Shown piece after piece: positions 35,602-45,120 of a DNA stretch of 64,000 bases. The DNA lies in the NCBI RefSeq assembly GCF_902726655.1, contig NZ_CACVAN010000001.1:1736001-1800000 (forward strand). The letters are read 5' to 3'. How positions within the stretch are numbered: the first letter of the stretch is position 1; every line of letters begins with the position of its first letter. A program made the position numbers and the translations under genes. This DNA is from Virgibacillus ihumii (GTDB lineage Bacteria > Bacillota > Bacilli > Bacillales > Amphibacillaceae). The notes under the pieces were generated by a model, which worked only from the letters and a program-made list of their open reading frames with translations, did no database searches and was not told the origin of the DNA.

Positions 35602-36801
35602 TTAATAGGATCTAGGCATCCCTAAAACATGTTGCCCAATGTACGCTAAAATCATATTATTATTCACTGGAGCCACCTGATACATCCGCGTTTCCCTGAA
35701 TTTACGCTCGACATCGTATTCATCCACAAATCCATTGCCCCCATAAGTGTTTATACAAACATTCCCGGCTTCCCAACTAGCCTCGCTGGATAAAAGTTTT
35801 GCCGTATTTGCTTCTTCACCGCATTTTTCATTGGCATCAAATTTTTCCGCAGCTTCAGAACGCATCAAATCTGCAGCTTTAATCGATGCATAGGCATGAG
35901 CAATCGGAAACTGGACACCTTGATTTTGCCCGATTTTACGGTTAAAAACCTCTCGCTCACTTGCATATTCTGTTGCCTTATCAATGAAAAAGTAGCCATC
36001 CCCAATTGTTTCAGATGCGAGCAGAATCCTTTCCGCATTCATGCCATCTAGGACATACTTGAATCCTTTATTCTCTTTTCCAATCACACTATCAAGTGGT
36101 ATTTTCATATCCTTGTACCACACTTTATTCGTTGCATAGTTAAACATGGTACGAACTGGTTCAACTTCCAATGTATCGGGTTGGTTTTTCCGAATTTCCC
36201 TTAAATCTACTAAAAACAAACTGATTCCGTCTGATTTCTTTTCCACTTCTTGCAACGGCTTGGTTCTTGCTAATAACAAAAGTAAATCAGATTGCAAAAT
36301 ACGACTTGTCCAGTTTTTATGACCGTTTATAACATAGCCATCTTCCACTTTTTCAGCAAATGTTTCGATTGAAGTGGTGTTCGAGCCTGCTTCAGGTTCC
36401 GTAATGGAAAAAGCCTGAAGCCGGAGTTTACCCTTAGCAATTTCAGGTAAGTATTTATTTTTTTGTTCTTCAGTACCATGGCGCAGCACAGATCCCATCG
36501 TATACATTTGAGCATGACATGCAGCGGCATGACCACCTGCACGATGAATTTCCTCAAGAATGATAGTTGCTTCTGTCAGTCCATAACCTCTGCCGCCATA
36601 CTCCTGTGGAATTAAGACAGACAGTAAACCTGCTTCAGTCAGCGCATCTACAAATTCATGAGGGTATTCTCTCGGCACATCCAACTTTCTCCAATATTCA
36701 TTTCCGAATGAATGACATAAATCTCGAACCTCTTTACGAAGTTCTGCTCTTTCTTGATCACTTAATTTAACTGGTGCGTTTGTTTCAGTTATTTTGACCA
36801 T
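35602..36801 (-). CDS. acyl-CoA dehydrogenase
   Basis: 399 residues, flavoprotein of the acyl-CoA dehydrogenase family: N-terminal helical domain, QAFSITEPEAGSNTTSIET (FAD and substrate loop), the INGHKNWTSRI strand and the C-terminal NTYGGNGFVDEYDVERKFRE. It forms an alpha,beta-enoyl-CoA. The ATG at 36801 follows GAGGAGGG. It is the last gene of the caiB-maoC-fumarase cluster. A medium- or branched-dicarboxylyl-CoA substrate is possible (inference from neighbours). Confidence 0.9.
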   Translation of the reverse strand: MVKITETNAPVKLSDQERAELRKEVRDLCHSFGNEYWRKLDVPREYPHEFVDALTEAGLLSVLIPQEYGGRGYGLTEATIILEEIHRAGGHAAACHAQMYTMGSVLRHGTEEQKNKYLPEIAKGKLRLQAFSITEPEAGSNTTSIETFAEKVEDGYVINGHKNWTSRILQSDLLLLLARTKPLQEVEKKSDGISLFLVDLREIRKNQPDTLEVEPVRTMFNYATNKVWYKDMKIPLDSVIGKENKGFKYVLDGMNAERILLASETIGDGYFFIDKATEYASEREVFNRKIGQNQGVQFPIAHAYASIKAADLMRSEAAEKFDANEKCGEEANTAKLLSSEASWEAGNVCINTYGGNGFVDEYDVERKFRETRMYQVAPVNNNMILAYIGQHVLGMPRSY

Positions 36802-36845
36802 ATTATCACCCTCCTCATTCTTAAATATGTCATACATCTTTCTTA

Positions 36846-37403
36846 TCACCGTTGTTTATATTTCTCTTGCGATTCTTTGTACCAATCCCTTCCATAAATA
36901 TCATTAATTACCATACACGGGAAATCTTCAACATAAATTTTCCGTATTGCTTCTGTCCCTAAATCCTCATAGGCCACCAATTCAACCGATTTAATTCTTT
37001 TTGCCAAAAGTGCACCTGATCCACCTATCGCTGCAAAATATACAGCATTATTCTTGGCAACTGAATTAATAACTTCACTACCTCTGTAACCCTTACCAAT
37101 CATTCCTTTTAAGCCTTGTTCAAGTAAAATGGGTGAGTATTTATCCATTCTAATGCTAGTCGTTGGACCCGCAGAACCTATAACCTCCCCGGGTTTGGGA
37201 GGAGTTGGTCCTACATAATATATAACCTGATTTTTTAATTCAAAAGGAAGTTCTTCACCATTTTCAATTTGCTCCACCATTCTTTTATGCGCTGCATCTC
37301 TAGCTGTATAAAGAGTGCCTGTCATTAAAACCTGATCTCCCGCTTTTAATGATTTAACAACCTCCTCACTATCAAACGGAACCTGTATCCTTACTTGTGT
37401 CAT
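36846..37403 (-). CDS. class I fumarase / L-tartrate dehydratase beta subunit
   Basis: 185 residues of the fumarate hydratase C-terminal domain: LMTGTLYTARDAAHKRMVE, YVGPTPPKPGEVIGSAGPTT (substrate loop) and GKGYRG. It completes the active site of the iron-sulfur alpha subunit encoded 21 bases upstream. The class includes fumarase, L(+)-tartrate dehydratase and mesaconase. The paired small subunits indicate the split (TtdAB/FumAB) form. Given D-tartrate dehydratase nearby, L-tartrate is likely; mesaconate is a strong alternative. Confidence 0.9.
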   Translation of the reverse strand: MTQVRIQVPFDSEEVVKSLKAGDQVLMTGTLYTARDAAHKRMVEQIENGEELPFELKNQVIYYVGPTPPKPGEVIGSAGPTTSIRMDKYSPILLEQGLKGMIGKGYRGSEVINSVAKNNAVYFAAIGGSGALLAKRIKSVELVAYEDLGTEAIRKIYVEDFPCMVINDIYGRDWYKESQEKYKQR

Positions 37404-37424
37404 CTAATCCCTCCAAACATCTGA

Positions 37425-38267
37425 TCAAAGAACGACATGTTTATGCCGGCTAGCATGGCAGTTTAAATTAACAGCGACAGGGAGAGCAGCTATGTGACAC
37501 GGTGCTGTTTCTATCTTTATATCAAGCGCGGTAGTCTTTCCCCCCATCCCTTGTGGTCCAATCCCTAAGCTATTAATATCTCGTATTAATTCTTCTTCTA
37601 GTTCAGCAGTATCCTGATTGGAATTCCTCTCTCCGACTGGCTTAAAGAGAGACTTTTTGGCTAGATAAGCACACGACTCAAAATTACCACCTATTCCAAC
37701 GCCAACTACAAGGGGTGGGCATGCATTGGGCCCTGCTTCACGGACTGTGTCCAATATAAATTTTTTAATTCCTTCAAGCCCATCGCTTGGTGTAAGCATC
37801 TTTAGAGCGCTCATATTTTCTGCTCCCCCGCCCTTGGCGGTCATGTAAATTTCCAAATTGTTACCTGGTACAATTTCCGTATGGATAACAGAGGGAGTAT
37901 TATCGCCTGTATTCCTGCGATTGATTGGATTATCTACAATAGAATAACGTAAATATCCTTCTTCGTATCCTGTACGAACCCCTTCATTTATTGCTTCATA
38001 TAAATTGCCGCCAGTTATATGACACTCCTGGCCGAGTTTTACAATAAAAACAGAAACCCCTGTATCCTGACACATAGGAACACGATTATTTGTTGCGATA
38101 TTAGCATTTTCAATCAGCTGATTCAGCACTTCTTTACCGGCGCCGGAAGTTTCCGTTTGAACAGCCTGTTGGAATGCTGTGACAACATCTTCACCGAGAT
38201 CATAATTCGCCTCTTCACATAATCGTGCCACATTCTGAACAATATCGCTGTAATGAATCTCTTTCAC
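37425..38267 (-). CDS. class I fumarase / L-tartrate dehydratase alpha subunit
   Basis: 280 residues of the iron-sulfur alpha subunit. The 4Fe-4S ligand cysteines are in [18 protein letters not shown] and [11 protein letters not shown], with [12 protein letters not shown] following. A GTG at 38267 is chosen as start because AGGAGG lies nine bases before it; an ATG at 38276 has no room for a binding site. It dehydrates a 2-hydroxy (or 2,3-dihydroxy) dicarboxylate with its beta partner. Confidence 0.9.
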   Translation of the reverse strand: MKEIHYSDIVQNVARLCEEANYDLGEDVVTAFQQAVQTETSGAGKEVLNQLIENANIATNNRVPMCQDTGVSVFIVKLGQECHITGGNLYEAINEGVRTGYEEGYLRYSIVDNPINRRNTGDNTPSVIHTEIVPGNNLEIYMTAKGGGAENMSALKMLTPSDGLEGIKKFILDTVREAGPNACPPLVVGVGIGGNFESCAYLAKKSLFKPVGERNSNQDTAELEEELIRDINSLGIGPQGMGGKTTALDIKIETAPCHIAALPVAVNLNCHASRHKHVVL

Positions 38268-38285
38268 TAAAACCATCCTCCTGTA

Positions 38286-38840
38286 TTATTCAGTCTTCGG
38301 GCTTGCTTTCTCAAGAACTTCCGCCAATAATTTATTTTCCTTTTTTGGTGCATAGTCTTTTTTATAGATCATAAACGTTCGTTTAAACGTAATGACAATT
38401 TCGCCCCTTTGGTTATAGCCACTGGTTTTTACGTTTACAATCCCCACATTAGGCCGTGATTTAGATTCCCGCTTCTCAAGCACTTCCGAAAAAGAATAAA
38501 TGGTATCATCCTCAAAAACCGGGCTTGGCAAACGGATTTCGTCCCATCCCAGGTTTGCCATGGCGTTCTGTGAAAGATCTGTAACGGACTGGCCCGTTAC
38601 CAAAGCTACTGTGAATGTTGAATCCACCAACGGTTTTCCAAATTCAGTCTGTTCAGAATAATGATCATCAAAGTGAATAGGATTTGTATTTTGAGTAAGT
38701 AAAGTCATATATATATTATCTGTTTTAGTAACTGTTCTTCCTAACGGATGCGCGTAAATATCTCCTATTTTAAAATCTTCATAAAAGCGTCCCTTCCAAC
38801 CTTCTTGAATACTCATTTCCTTTTTCACTCCTTTTTCCAT
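38286..38840 (-). CDS. MaoC-family enoyl-CoA hydratase
   Basis: 184 residues with the hot-dog fold and hydratase 2 motif (TQNTNPIHFDDHYSEQTEFG, with the Asp/His pair). It probably hydrates a dicarboxylic enoyl-CoA, as mesaconyl- or itaconyl-CoA hydratases do. The start ATG at 38840 shares bases with the caiB stop (TAATG), showing coupled translation; a second ATG at 38816 also has AAGGAG and could be used. Confidence 0.85.
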   Translation of the reverse strand: MEKGVKKEMSIQEGWKGRFYEDFKIGDIYAHPLGRTVTKTDNIYMTLLTQNTNPIHFDDHYSEQTEFGKPLVDSTFTVALVTGQSVTDLSQNAMANLGWDEIRLPSPVFEDDTIYSFSEVLEKRESKSRPNVGIVNVKTSGYNQRGEIVITFKRTFMIYKKDYAPKKENKLLAEVLEKASPKTE

Positions 38841-39997
38841 TATTTCCTTGCCATATCTTTGTGCATCCCAATTTCTTCCAAAATTAAATCTGTATGTTCA
38901 CCAAGTGCAGGTACAGGTTTCATAACAGAATCAATTCCATTCGACGTAACCGGTGATTTTAAAGCTCCGATCTCTCCTACAGGTGTTTGTACCGACTCCC
39001 AACGGTTACGTGCAGCCAGTTGTGGATGTTCAAAAAAGTCCTTCATATTATTCAGACGGGCATTGGCAATCTTGGCCGCTTCCACCCTTTCAATAACTTC
39101 ATCAGAGGTTAAGTCTTTAAAACTATCTTCAATTAATGACTTTAACTCTTCCCGGTTAGCAGATCTTTTGGAATTGCTGTTAAACCTTTCATCTTTTTCA
39201 AAACTTACATCGCCCAGCACAAGCTCACAAAAGCTTTTCCATTCACGTTCATTTTGAAGACCTATAAACACCGTCTTATTGTCTCCACATTGGAACGGGC
39301 CATATGGATAGATTGTGGAGTGGCTAGCCCCGCTTCTTTTCGGTTCAGTTCCACCATACGCTGCATAGTAGGCTGGATATCCCATCCATTCCCCAAGTGC
39401 TTCCAGCATCGATACTTCCATAACAGTTCCCTTGCCTGTTCTAAAACGGTTCAGTAATGCTGTTAAAATTCCTGTATACGCATACATACCTGCAGCAATA
39501 TCTGCAATGGAAATACCTGCTTTTGAAGGTGAATCTTGACTTCCTGTGATGGAAACAAGTCCCGCTTCACATTGTACCAGCAAATCGTAAGCCTTTTTAT
39601 GCTCGTAAGGTCCACCCTTTCCATAACCTGACAAGCTGCATACAATTAATTTCTTATATTTGTTTGTAAGTTCCTGCGGGTCAAAACCCATTCGTTCCAA
39701 TGCACCTGGAGCAAGATTTTGAATCAGAACATCAGCATCTTCAAGCAAACGACTCAGTGCTTCTTTACCTCCATCCGACTTCAAATCAAGTGTTATAGAC
39801 TCTTTAGAGCGGTTACACCAGACAAAATGACTCGACATACCATTAACCGTCGTATCGTAGTTTCTTGCAAAATCACCTGAACCAGGTCTTTCTACTTTGA
39901 TAACTCTTGCACCCAAATCAGCTAATTGGCGCGTAGCAAACGGAACAGCTATCGCCTGTTCCAGAGCAATTACAGTAACACCTTCTAAAGGTAGCAT
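38840..39997 (-). CDS. CaiB/BaiF family III CoA-transferase
   Basis: 385 residues. Family III fold with the catalytic Asp in GISIADIAAGMYAYTG and the GYGKGGPYEHKKAYDLLVQ segment. It would move CoA from succinyl-CoA or acetyl-CoA to a carboxylic acid such as itaconate, mesaconate, malate or another dicarboxylate. RBS AAGGAGGAA. It is the first gene of caiB-maoC-fumarase-acyl-CoA dehydrogenase. A GntR operator-like sequence lies about 90-110 bases upstream. Confidence 0.9.
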   Translation of the reverse strand: MLPLEGVTVIALEQAIAVPFATRQLADLGARVIKVERPGSGDFARNYDTTVNGMSSHFVWCNRSKESITLDLKSDGGKEALSRLLEDADVLIQNLAPGALERMGFDPQELTNKYKKLIVCSLSGYGKGGPYEHKKAYDLLVQCEAGLVSITGSQDSPSKAGISIADIAAGMYAYTGILTALLNRFRTGKGTVMEVSMLEALGEWMGYPAYYAAYGGTEPKRSGASHSTIYPYGPFQCGDNKTVFIGLQNEREWKSFCELVLGDVSFEKDERFNSNSKRSANREELKSLIEDSFKDLTSDEVIERVEAAKIANARLNNMKDFFEHPQLAARNRWESVQTPVGEIGALKSPVTSNGIDSVMKPVPALGEHTDLILEEIGMHKDMARK

Positions 39998-40084
39998 TCA
40001 ATTCCTCCTTATGTATGTTTGGTATGTTTACACCCTCTGAAAAAGAAATCAGCAGAAAGTATATTCATAGATAAATTATTAAAA

Positions 40085-40110
40085 TTGGATATTGTAGATT
40101 GGATACAATT
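40085..40110. promoter_or_regulatory. GntR operator-like repeats upstream of caiB
   Basis: TTGGATATTGTA followed by TTGGATACAATT contains the ATTGTA/TACAAT dyad. On the minus strand it follows a TTTACA-17-TAAACT promoter candidate, so a bound repressor would block transcription. The same GGATA-TTG-TATCC core occurs upstream of the sensor kinase at 55706. Confidence 0.55.
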
Positions 40111-40250
40111 TAAGTTTAATGTATACCTTATTTATTGTAAACCCAATTTTAACATTTTTCCGACATTTGATCGTGATTTAATTTCCAGTTTGAATATAAT
40201 TTACTGATAACTCTCTAATTAAAAATCCCTTTAGCTCCAACTTTGTATAA

Positions 40251-40916
40251 TTATATAAAATTTCTTTTTTCAAGGGATTCAAGTAATTCTTCTCCGGTTC
40301 TTTTAATGTGTTGCTTCAGGTATTCCCCGGCTTTTTCCGTTTCATCATCCAATATAGCTTTTAGTATAGACTCATGCTCTTTATTGGATTTCTGGATTTG
40401 TCCGGGAATCAGCTGTGGTGTGTCCTGGGCAAATCCACGTGAAATAGATTCAATAAAACTGAGAAGTCTCGGGCTCTGACAGCGGCTGAAAAGTAATTGA
40501 TGAAAACTTACATTCCATTCTACATATTCCTCCCCGCTTTTTGCTTGTTTCATAGCTTCATGATGGGATTGCAATGTTTTCAAATCCCAATTACTAAAAT
40601 ATCCCATGCCCTTCTTTAAGGCTAATGGCTCCAATACTGATCGGAGTTCATAAATTTCCTTAATATCTTCCTTCTTTAGTGAACGAACAACCGCCCCTTT
40701 ATGCGGTTCCAGTGTAACCAGTCCATCGGTTTCAAGTGTTCTTAGAGCCTCCCGAATAGGCATTCGACTAACACCTATTTGCTCGGCAAGTTCTGATTGT
40801 ACCAACCTTTCCCCAGGTTTAAAATCACCTTTCAAGATTGCTCTTCTCAATACACTACAAACCTGATTATGCAGCATTTCCCGATCACCAATTCGTAAAT
40901 CAACTTTCTCGGACAT
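40251..40916 (-). CDS. GntR/FCD transcriptional regulator
   Basis: 221 residues: N-terminal winged helix (GERLVQSELAEQIGVSRMP) and FCD domain (LRSVLEPLALKKG, HQLLFSRCQSPRLLSF). It lies between the caiB operon and PrpD and probably represses one or both, with a dicarboxylate or CoA-derived acid as effector. Its own promoter region contains CTTGATATTGTATATGC, a variant of the TTGGATATTGTATCC motif, consistent with autoregulation. Confidence 0.9.
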   Translation of the reverse strand: MSEKVDLRIGDREMLHNQVCSVLRRAILKGDFKPGERLVQSELAEQIGVSRMPIREALRTLETDGLVTLEPHKGAVVRSLKKEDIKEIYELRSVLEPLALKKGMGYFSNWDLKTLQSHHEAMKQAKSGEEYVEWNVSFHQLLFSRCQSPRLLSFIESISRGFAQDTPQLIPGQIQKSNKEHESILKAILDDETEKAGEYLKQHIKRTGEELLESLEKRNFI

Positions 40917-41016
40917 AATAAAATCTCCATTTCATTAACTTGATATTGTATATGCTTAAGCATTTTCAGACAATGAAGATAATCTTTTACCTCTCTCCAT
41001 TGTTATACCTCTCATT

Positions 41017-42372
41017 TTACACCATACTCCCCTTTTTAAAACTCAAAAGACTTCTTGTATCATCCACCTGTTCCAGATTAAGAATCATTTTAGATAAAAT
41101 CTTCCTATCCTTCTCGTCCCACATTTTAGCAAGCCCCATAAATTTCTCAAGCAGCTTATATTCCGAGACAGGATTATCCGGATCCCCTTTTGGAAAATCT
41201 GTTTTTTTACTAATAACCTCTCCAGATTTCATTTGTATTTCAACAATTGCTCCCCACTTTTCCGGATACTGATTATTAATCTCCGGGTCAACGATTACAT
41301 TTACATAATCCATTAAATTGCGGACGTCGTCATCCCATAAACTTTTTTCATTAAAATCTTCCAAACTCCCTTGTCCCTTCAATAAAGCTAATGCTGTACA
41401 AAATTGCATGCTAAATTTCGACGCATATTGGGTGGTTGGTGCTTTATTATCCGTAATATCAAGTGCTGACTGATATGTTTTTACGTTAATTCGATCAATT
41501 TGATCTAAACTGATTTTCTTTTCTTCCGACAATTCAATCATCAAGTCCATAGCATGATGCGTATGTCTGCAGGAAGCATGAACTTTAAAAGAGTTCTCCA
41601 AGATTTTATATTCTTCACCCAAATTCTTGGTGATTTTGAAGATGTCGTATTCATTGCTCATTGCTTCAAAAAATCCACGTTTTCCTTCCAATATTTTTTG
41701 TGCTGCAGTAAAATCCTTCTCGGCTAATAGAGCACTAATGACTCCGTTCATCGCAGCTTTTCCAGGATGAAGTTGTTTTGACATCGCACCGTCTTCAATA
41801 AACTCCCACAAACCTGCAGCCTGTGTCCCGGCACTCCCTAAAGCATAAACAGTTTGTTCATTATTTAAGTGCAATAATTTCGCGACAGCTGCAGCAGCCC
41901 CAAACGTACCGCAAGTTGCCGTATTATGCCAATAATAATAATGTGACGGTGATACCGCTTCACCAATTCGATAACAAACTTCATAACCGACAGCAATTGC
42001 ATTAATCAACTTTTCCCCCGAAAGTTGTTTCCAGTCTGCAATGGCTAATGCTGCAGGAATCACAACTGTCGCTGCATGTATAATTGACCCTTTATGAATA
42101 TCATCCTGTTCAACAATATGACCTGATGCCCCATTAAGTAATGCAGCCTGAGTGACAGATGAATGTCCACCTGTTATCAGATTTGCCTGCGGGTCTCCAC
42201 CCATTTCCTTAATAAACTCATCTATTTTGCGTATTGGATCCATAGTGGACCCTGCAATAGCTGATCCGAAGTAATCCAGTATGCATAACTTTGTAAAGCG
42301 TACTACTTCCTCAGGCAACTGTTCGTAATTCGTATCTATAATATAATTTGCCAGTTTTTCGCTTAAGTTCAT
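41017..42372 (-). CDS. MmgE/PrpD family dehydratase/decarboxylase
   Basis: 451 residues of the 2-methylcitrate dehydratase / cis-aconitate decarboxylase fold: MDPIRKIDEFIKEMGG, GASGHIVEQDDIHKGSIIHA (early active-site region), the AVGYEVCYRIGEAVSPSHY helix and LHPGKAAMNGV. No partner prp genes (prpB, prpC) are present, so it may act on another tricarboxylate, or an itaconate- or tartrate-related acid. The ATG at 42372 follows GAAGGGGATGG. Confidence 0.88.
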   Translation of the reverse strand: MNLSEKLANYIIDTNYEQLPEEVVRFTKLCILDYFGSAIAGSTMDPIRKIDEFIKEMGGDPQANLITGGHSSVTQAALLNGASGHIVEQDDIHKGSIIHAATVVIPAALAIADWKQLSGEKLINAIAVGYEVCYRIGEAVSPSHYYYWHNTATCGTFGAAAAVAKLLHLNNEQTVYALGSAGTQAAGLWEFIEDGAMSKQLHPGKAAMNGVISALLAEKDFTAAQKILEGKRGFFEAMSNEYDIFKITKNLGEEYKILENSFKVHASCRHTHHAMDLMIELSEEKKISLDQIDRINVKTYQSALDITDNKAPTTQYASKFSMQFCTALALLKGQGSLEDFNEKSLWDDDVRNLMDYVNVIVDPEINNQYPEKWGAIVEIQMKSGEVISKKTDFPKGDPDNPVSEYKLLEKFMGLAKMWDEKDRKILSKMILNLEQVDDTRSLLSFKKGSMV

Positions 42373-42438
42373 GAAAACCATCCCCTTCAATTTTATAGAA
42401 AAGTGCTATATTTTCGCAAAAGAAAATCGATATCAGAA

Positions 42439-43323
42439 TCAAAATTTCACATCGGCAATTTTTTCGATAATCTTTGCAATAACAGTATGATCAACTTTAT
42501 TTCCATGTTCTTGTGATGAAGCATATTCCCACAACTGGTATACAGAATTGGAAACAGCAGCAGGTACTTTTGCATGATCCGTGATTTCCATGGCTGTTGT
42601 CAAATCCTTATACATGAGATCTAAAGTAAATCCACCTTCATACTTGCCCGATAATACCTGTTGCGCGACTTTATTTTCACTGGAATTACTTTTACCTGTA
42701 CTGCTATTGATAACCTTGAGCATTTTGTAAGGATCGAGACCTAATTTAATGCCTGCTGCAAGAGCTTCCAATGTAACAGACAATGTAGTTGCAGAAATCA
42801 TATTATTTAAAGCCTTAATAGTATGACCAGCCCCACTATCACCCACATGCATAGTGTTAGATCCAATCATATCAAATATAGGAAACGCCTCAGAAAAAGC
42901 TTCTTCATTTCCCCCGACCATAATAGTTAAGGTGCCTTTTTCAGCTCTTTTGACTCCCCCACTTACCGGTGCATCCAGCATCCTTACAGACTGTTCCTCC
43001 AGTTCTTTACTGATATTTTTAGTCACTTCTGGAATAGAACTTGTCATATCTATTAATATGCTGCCGGGTTTAAACCCAGTAATAAGCCCTTCTTCTCCAC
43101 TGACAACTTGTTTCACAATTTCAGCATTTGGCAGCACTGTTATCACATACTTATTTTCAGATGCTAATGCTTTTGGTGAATTTGCTATTTTTGCACCAAT
43201 TGACTCAAAATGTTCCAATAACTCTGTATTTACATCATATAAATGGAGTTCATTCCCTTGTTTCATTAAATGCTTTGCAATGCGTCCCCCCATATTCCCT
43301 AAGCCAATCAAACCTATTTTCAT
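42439..43323 (-). CDS. 3-hydroxyisobutyrate/tartronate-semialdehyde reductase-type dehydrogenase
   Basis: 294 residues: Rossmann motif KIGLIGLGNMGGRIAKHL, substrate motif DAPVSGGVKRAEKGTLTI and the catalytic-lysine region IKALNNMISA. The family includes GarR/GlxR (tartronate semialdehyde to glycerate) and 3-hydroxyisobutyrate dehydrogenase. Among tartrate genes, a glycerate-forming or hydroxypropionate role is plausible. The ATG at 43323 follows GGAAGGATG. Confidence 0.85.
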   Translation of the reverse strand: MKIGLIGLGNMGGRIAKHLMKQGNELHLYDVNTELLEHFESIGAKIANSPKALASENKYVITVLPNAEIVKQVVSGEEGLITGFKPGSILIDMTSSIPEVTKNISKELEEQSVRMLDAPVSGGVKRAEKGTLTIMVGGNEEAFSEAFPIFDMIGSNTMHVGDSGAGHTIKALNNMISATTLSVTLEALAAGIKLGLDPYKMLKVINSSTGKSNSSENKVAQQVLSGKYEGGFTLDLMYKDLTTAMEITDHAKVPAAVSNSVYQLWEYASSQEHGNKVDHTVIAKIIEKIADVKF

Positions 43324-43450
43324 AGTTGACATCCTTCCAATTAACCGTCGTTTAAAATTGCCCAAGATGCTGGGATCAAACAAATACTTCATCCTTGGCG
43401 ACTGTTGAGTCTCTTTACGCTAGCGACGGAGTTTTTAGAAAAATACTTAT

Positions 43451-43485
43451 GCCCCAATCTCTTCTTTCTAAGTCTCTTCTGGGGC
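43451..43485. repeat. GCCCCA/TGGGGC inverted repeat
   Basis: A 6-bp dyad with a 23-base loop lies between the reductase gene and the CMD gene. On the minus strand it is followed eight bases later by a short T-run. It is a weak terminator candidate for CMD. Confidence 0.35.
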
Positions 43486-43507
43486 AAATGTTATAAAGTG
43501 TCCAAAT

Positions 43508-43882
43508 TTATTCTTCCTCTTCAAAAACTTCTTTTGCAAGCTTAAAACTATCAATAGCAGCTGGGACCCCGCAATATATAGCAGATTGAAGTAAAACTTC
43601 CTGAATTTCTTCTTTGGTTACTCCATTATTTAAAGCTCCCCTTAGGTGAAGTTTAATCTCATGCGGTCGGTTTAATGCCGTTAACATAGCAAGGTTAATC
43701 ATACTCCTGGTTTTTTTTGGAAGCCCTTCTCTAGACCAAACTTCACCCCAGCAATATTCAGTTACCAATTCCTGCATAGGCCGATTGAATTCATTGGCAT
43801 TTTCAATGGATTTATCAACATAATTTGCCCCAAGAACATCACGACGAATCTCTAAACCTTCCTCAAACCTACTATTACTCAT
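43508..43882 (-). CDS. carboxymuconolactone decarboxylase family protein
   Basis: 124 residues of the AhpD/CMD fold: EYCWGEVWSREGLPKKTRS, NLAMLTALNRPHEIKLHLRG and LQSAIYCGVPAAIDSFK. There is no CxxC redox pair, so decarboxylase or another PcaC-like role is more likely than peroxidase. The substrate is unknown. It lies between D-tartrate dehydratase and the reductase. RBS TTGGAGGAG. Confidence 0.85.
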   Translation of the reverse strand: MSNSRFEEGLEIRRDVLGANYVDKSIENANEFNRPMQELVTEYCWGEVWSREGLPKKTRSMINLAMLTALNRPHEIKLHLRGALNNGVTKEEIQEVLLQSAIYCGVPAAIDSFKLAKEVFEEEE

Positions 43883-43929
43883 AATAGCTCTCCTCCAATA
43901 TTAATTTTTTATTTAATGATCACAGTTTT

Positions 43930-45099
43930 TTATACAGCTATTGAATGTAGTAACTTGCGCAATTCCTTTTTTGTCTCAAAACCAATTCCTGGAGCATTCG
44001 GCAAGCGAACATAACCGTCTTCAATCGGTATATCATCCGCAAAACCACCGAATGGCTCAAAGACTCCGGGATATGACTCATTTCCACCCAATCCCAATCC
44101 GGCAGCAATGTTAAGTGACATTTGATGACCGCCGTGGGGAATGCATCGTCTTGATGACCATCCGTACTCTTTCAACATATCCAAAATTCGCATATATTCC
44201 ACAAGACCATAACTTAACGCACAATCGAATTGTAGAAAATCTCGATCAGATCTCATCCCTCCATAACGAATTAAATTGCGAGCATCCTGTACTGAGAATA
44301 AGTTTTCACCAGTAGCCATAGGTTTTTGATAATATTTCGACAGTTCTGCCTGAAGTTCATAGTCCAGCGGATCACCAACTTCCTCATACCAAAACAAATC
44401 ATATGGTTCCAGTTTTTCCGCATATTTGATTGCTGTTTCAAGGTTGAAACGTCCATTTACATCAACTGCAAGCGACCGTCCGGAAGGGACAATTTCCAAT
44501 ACAGCTTCAATCCGACGAAGGTCGTCTTCCAAAGAAGTACCGCCAATTTTCATTTTCACGACTGAATAGCCGAGATTGAGATACCCCCGCATTTCATCCT
44601 GAAGTTCGGCAATTCCCTTACCGGGCTGATAATACCCACCTGCTGCATAAACGAAAACCGACTCATCCGGTTTCCCTTCTCCATAACGATCCGCAAGCAA
44701 TTGGTATAAAGGCATTTCTTCAATTTTAGCAACAGCATCCCAAACCGCCATATCGAGTGTGCCGACTGCTACTGAACGTTCGCCGTGTCCCCCGGGTTTT
44801 TCACCTGTCATTAATATTTCCCAGATACGATGAGGATCCAAATTCGATTCACTTTCATTCAAAATCTTACTTGAATCCGAAAATTCGAGAAGTCTCGGAA
44901 TAAATCTCTCCCGTAATAAACCCGATGGGGCATAGCGTCCATTTGAATTAAAACCGTATCCGACTACTCTTTTCCCATTTCGAATAACATCAGTGACAAT
45001 TGCAACAACTGATACATTCATGTTGCTGAAATTAATGTAAGCGTTGCTTATACTGGATTTAATTGGTACAGCTGTTTCTTTAATATCTATTATTTTCAT
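43930..45099 (-). CDS. tarD: D(-)-tartrate dehydratase
   Basis: 389 residues, enolase superfamily; it dehydrates D-tartrate to oxaloacetate. The length and sequence follow Bradyrhizobium TarD closely, with Lys182/Lys184 in VVKMKIGG, metal ligands Asp213 (AVDVNG), Glu239 (YEEVGDP) and Glu265 (ATGENLF), and catalytic His322 in CIPHGGHQMSLN, all at the same residue numbers. RBS AAAGGGG. It lies 21 bases downstream of the SucD-like gene in the long minus-strand operon. Confidence 0.93.
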   Translation of the reverse strand: MKIIDIKETAVPIKSSISNAYINFSNMNVSVVAIVTDVIRNGKRVVGYGFNSNGRYAPSGLLRERFIPRLLEFSDSSKILNESESNLDPHRIWEILMTGEKPGGHGERSVAVGTLDMAVWDAVAKIEEMPLYQLLADRYGEGKPDESVFVYAAGGYYQPGKGIAELQDEMRGYLNLGYSVVKMKIGGTSLEDDLRRIEAVLEIVPSGRSLAVDVNGRFNLETAIKYAEKLEPYDLFWYEEVGDPLDYELQAELSKYYQKPMATGENLFSVQDARNLIRYGGMRSDRDFLQFDCALSYGLVEYMRILDMLKEYGWSSRRCIPHGGHQMSLNIAAGLGLGGNESYPGVFEPFGGFADDIPIEDGYVRLPNAPGIGFETKKELRKLLHSIAV

Positions 45100-45120
45100 A
45101 GCAAAAACCCCTTTGATAAG

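Noticed and set aside
43381..43450. Third copy of the dispersed structured element
   Set aside because: Only TTTTTAGAAAA is shared; the conserved linker and both hairpins are missing.
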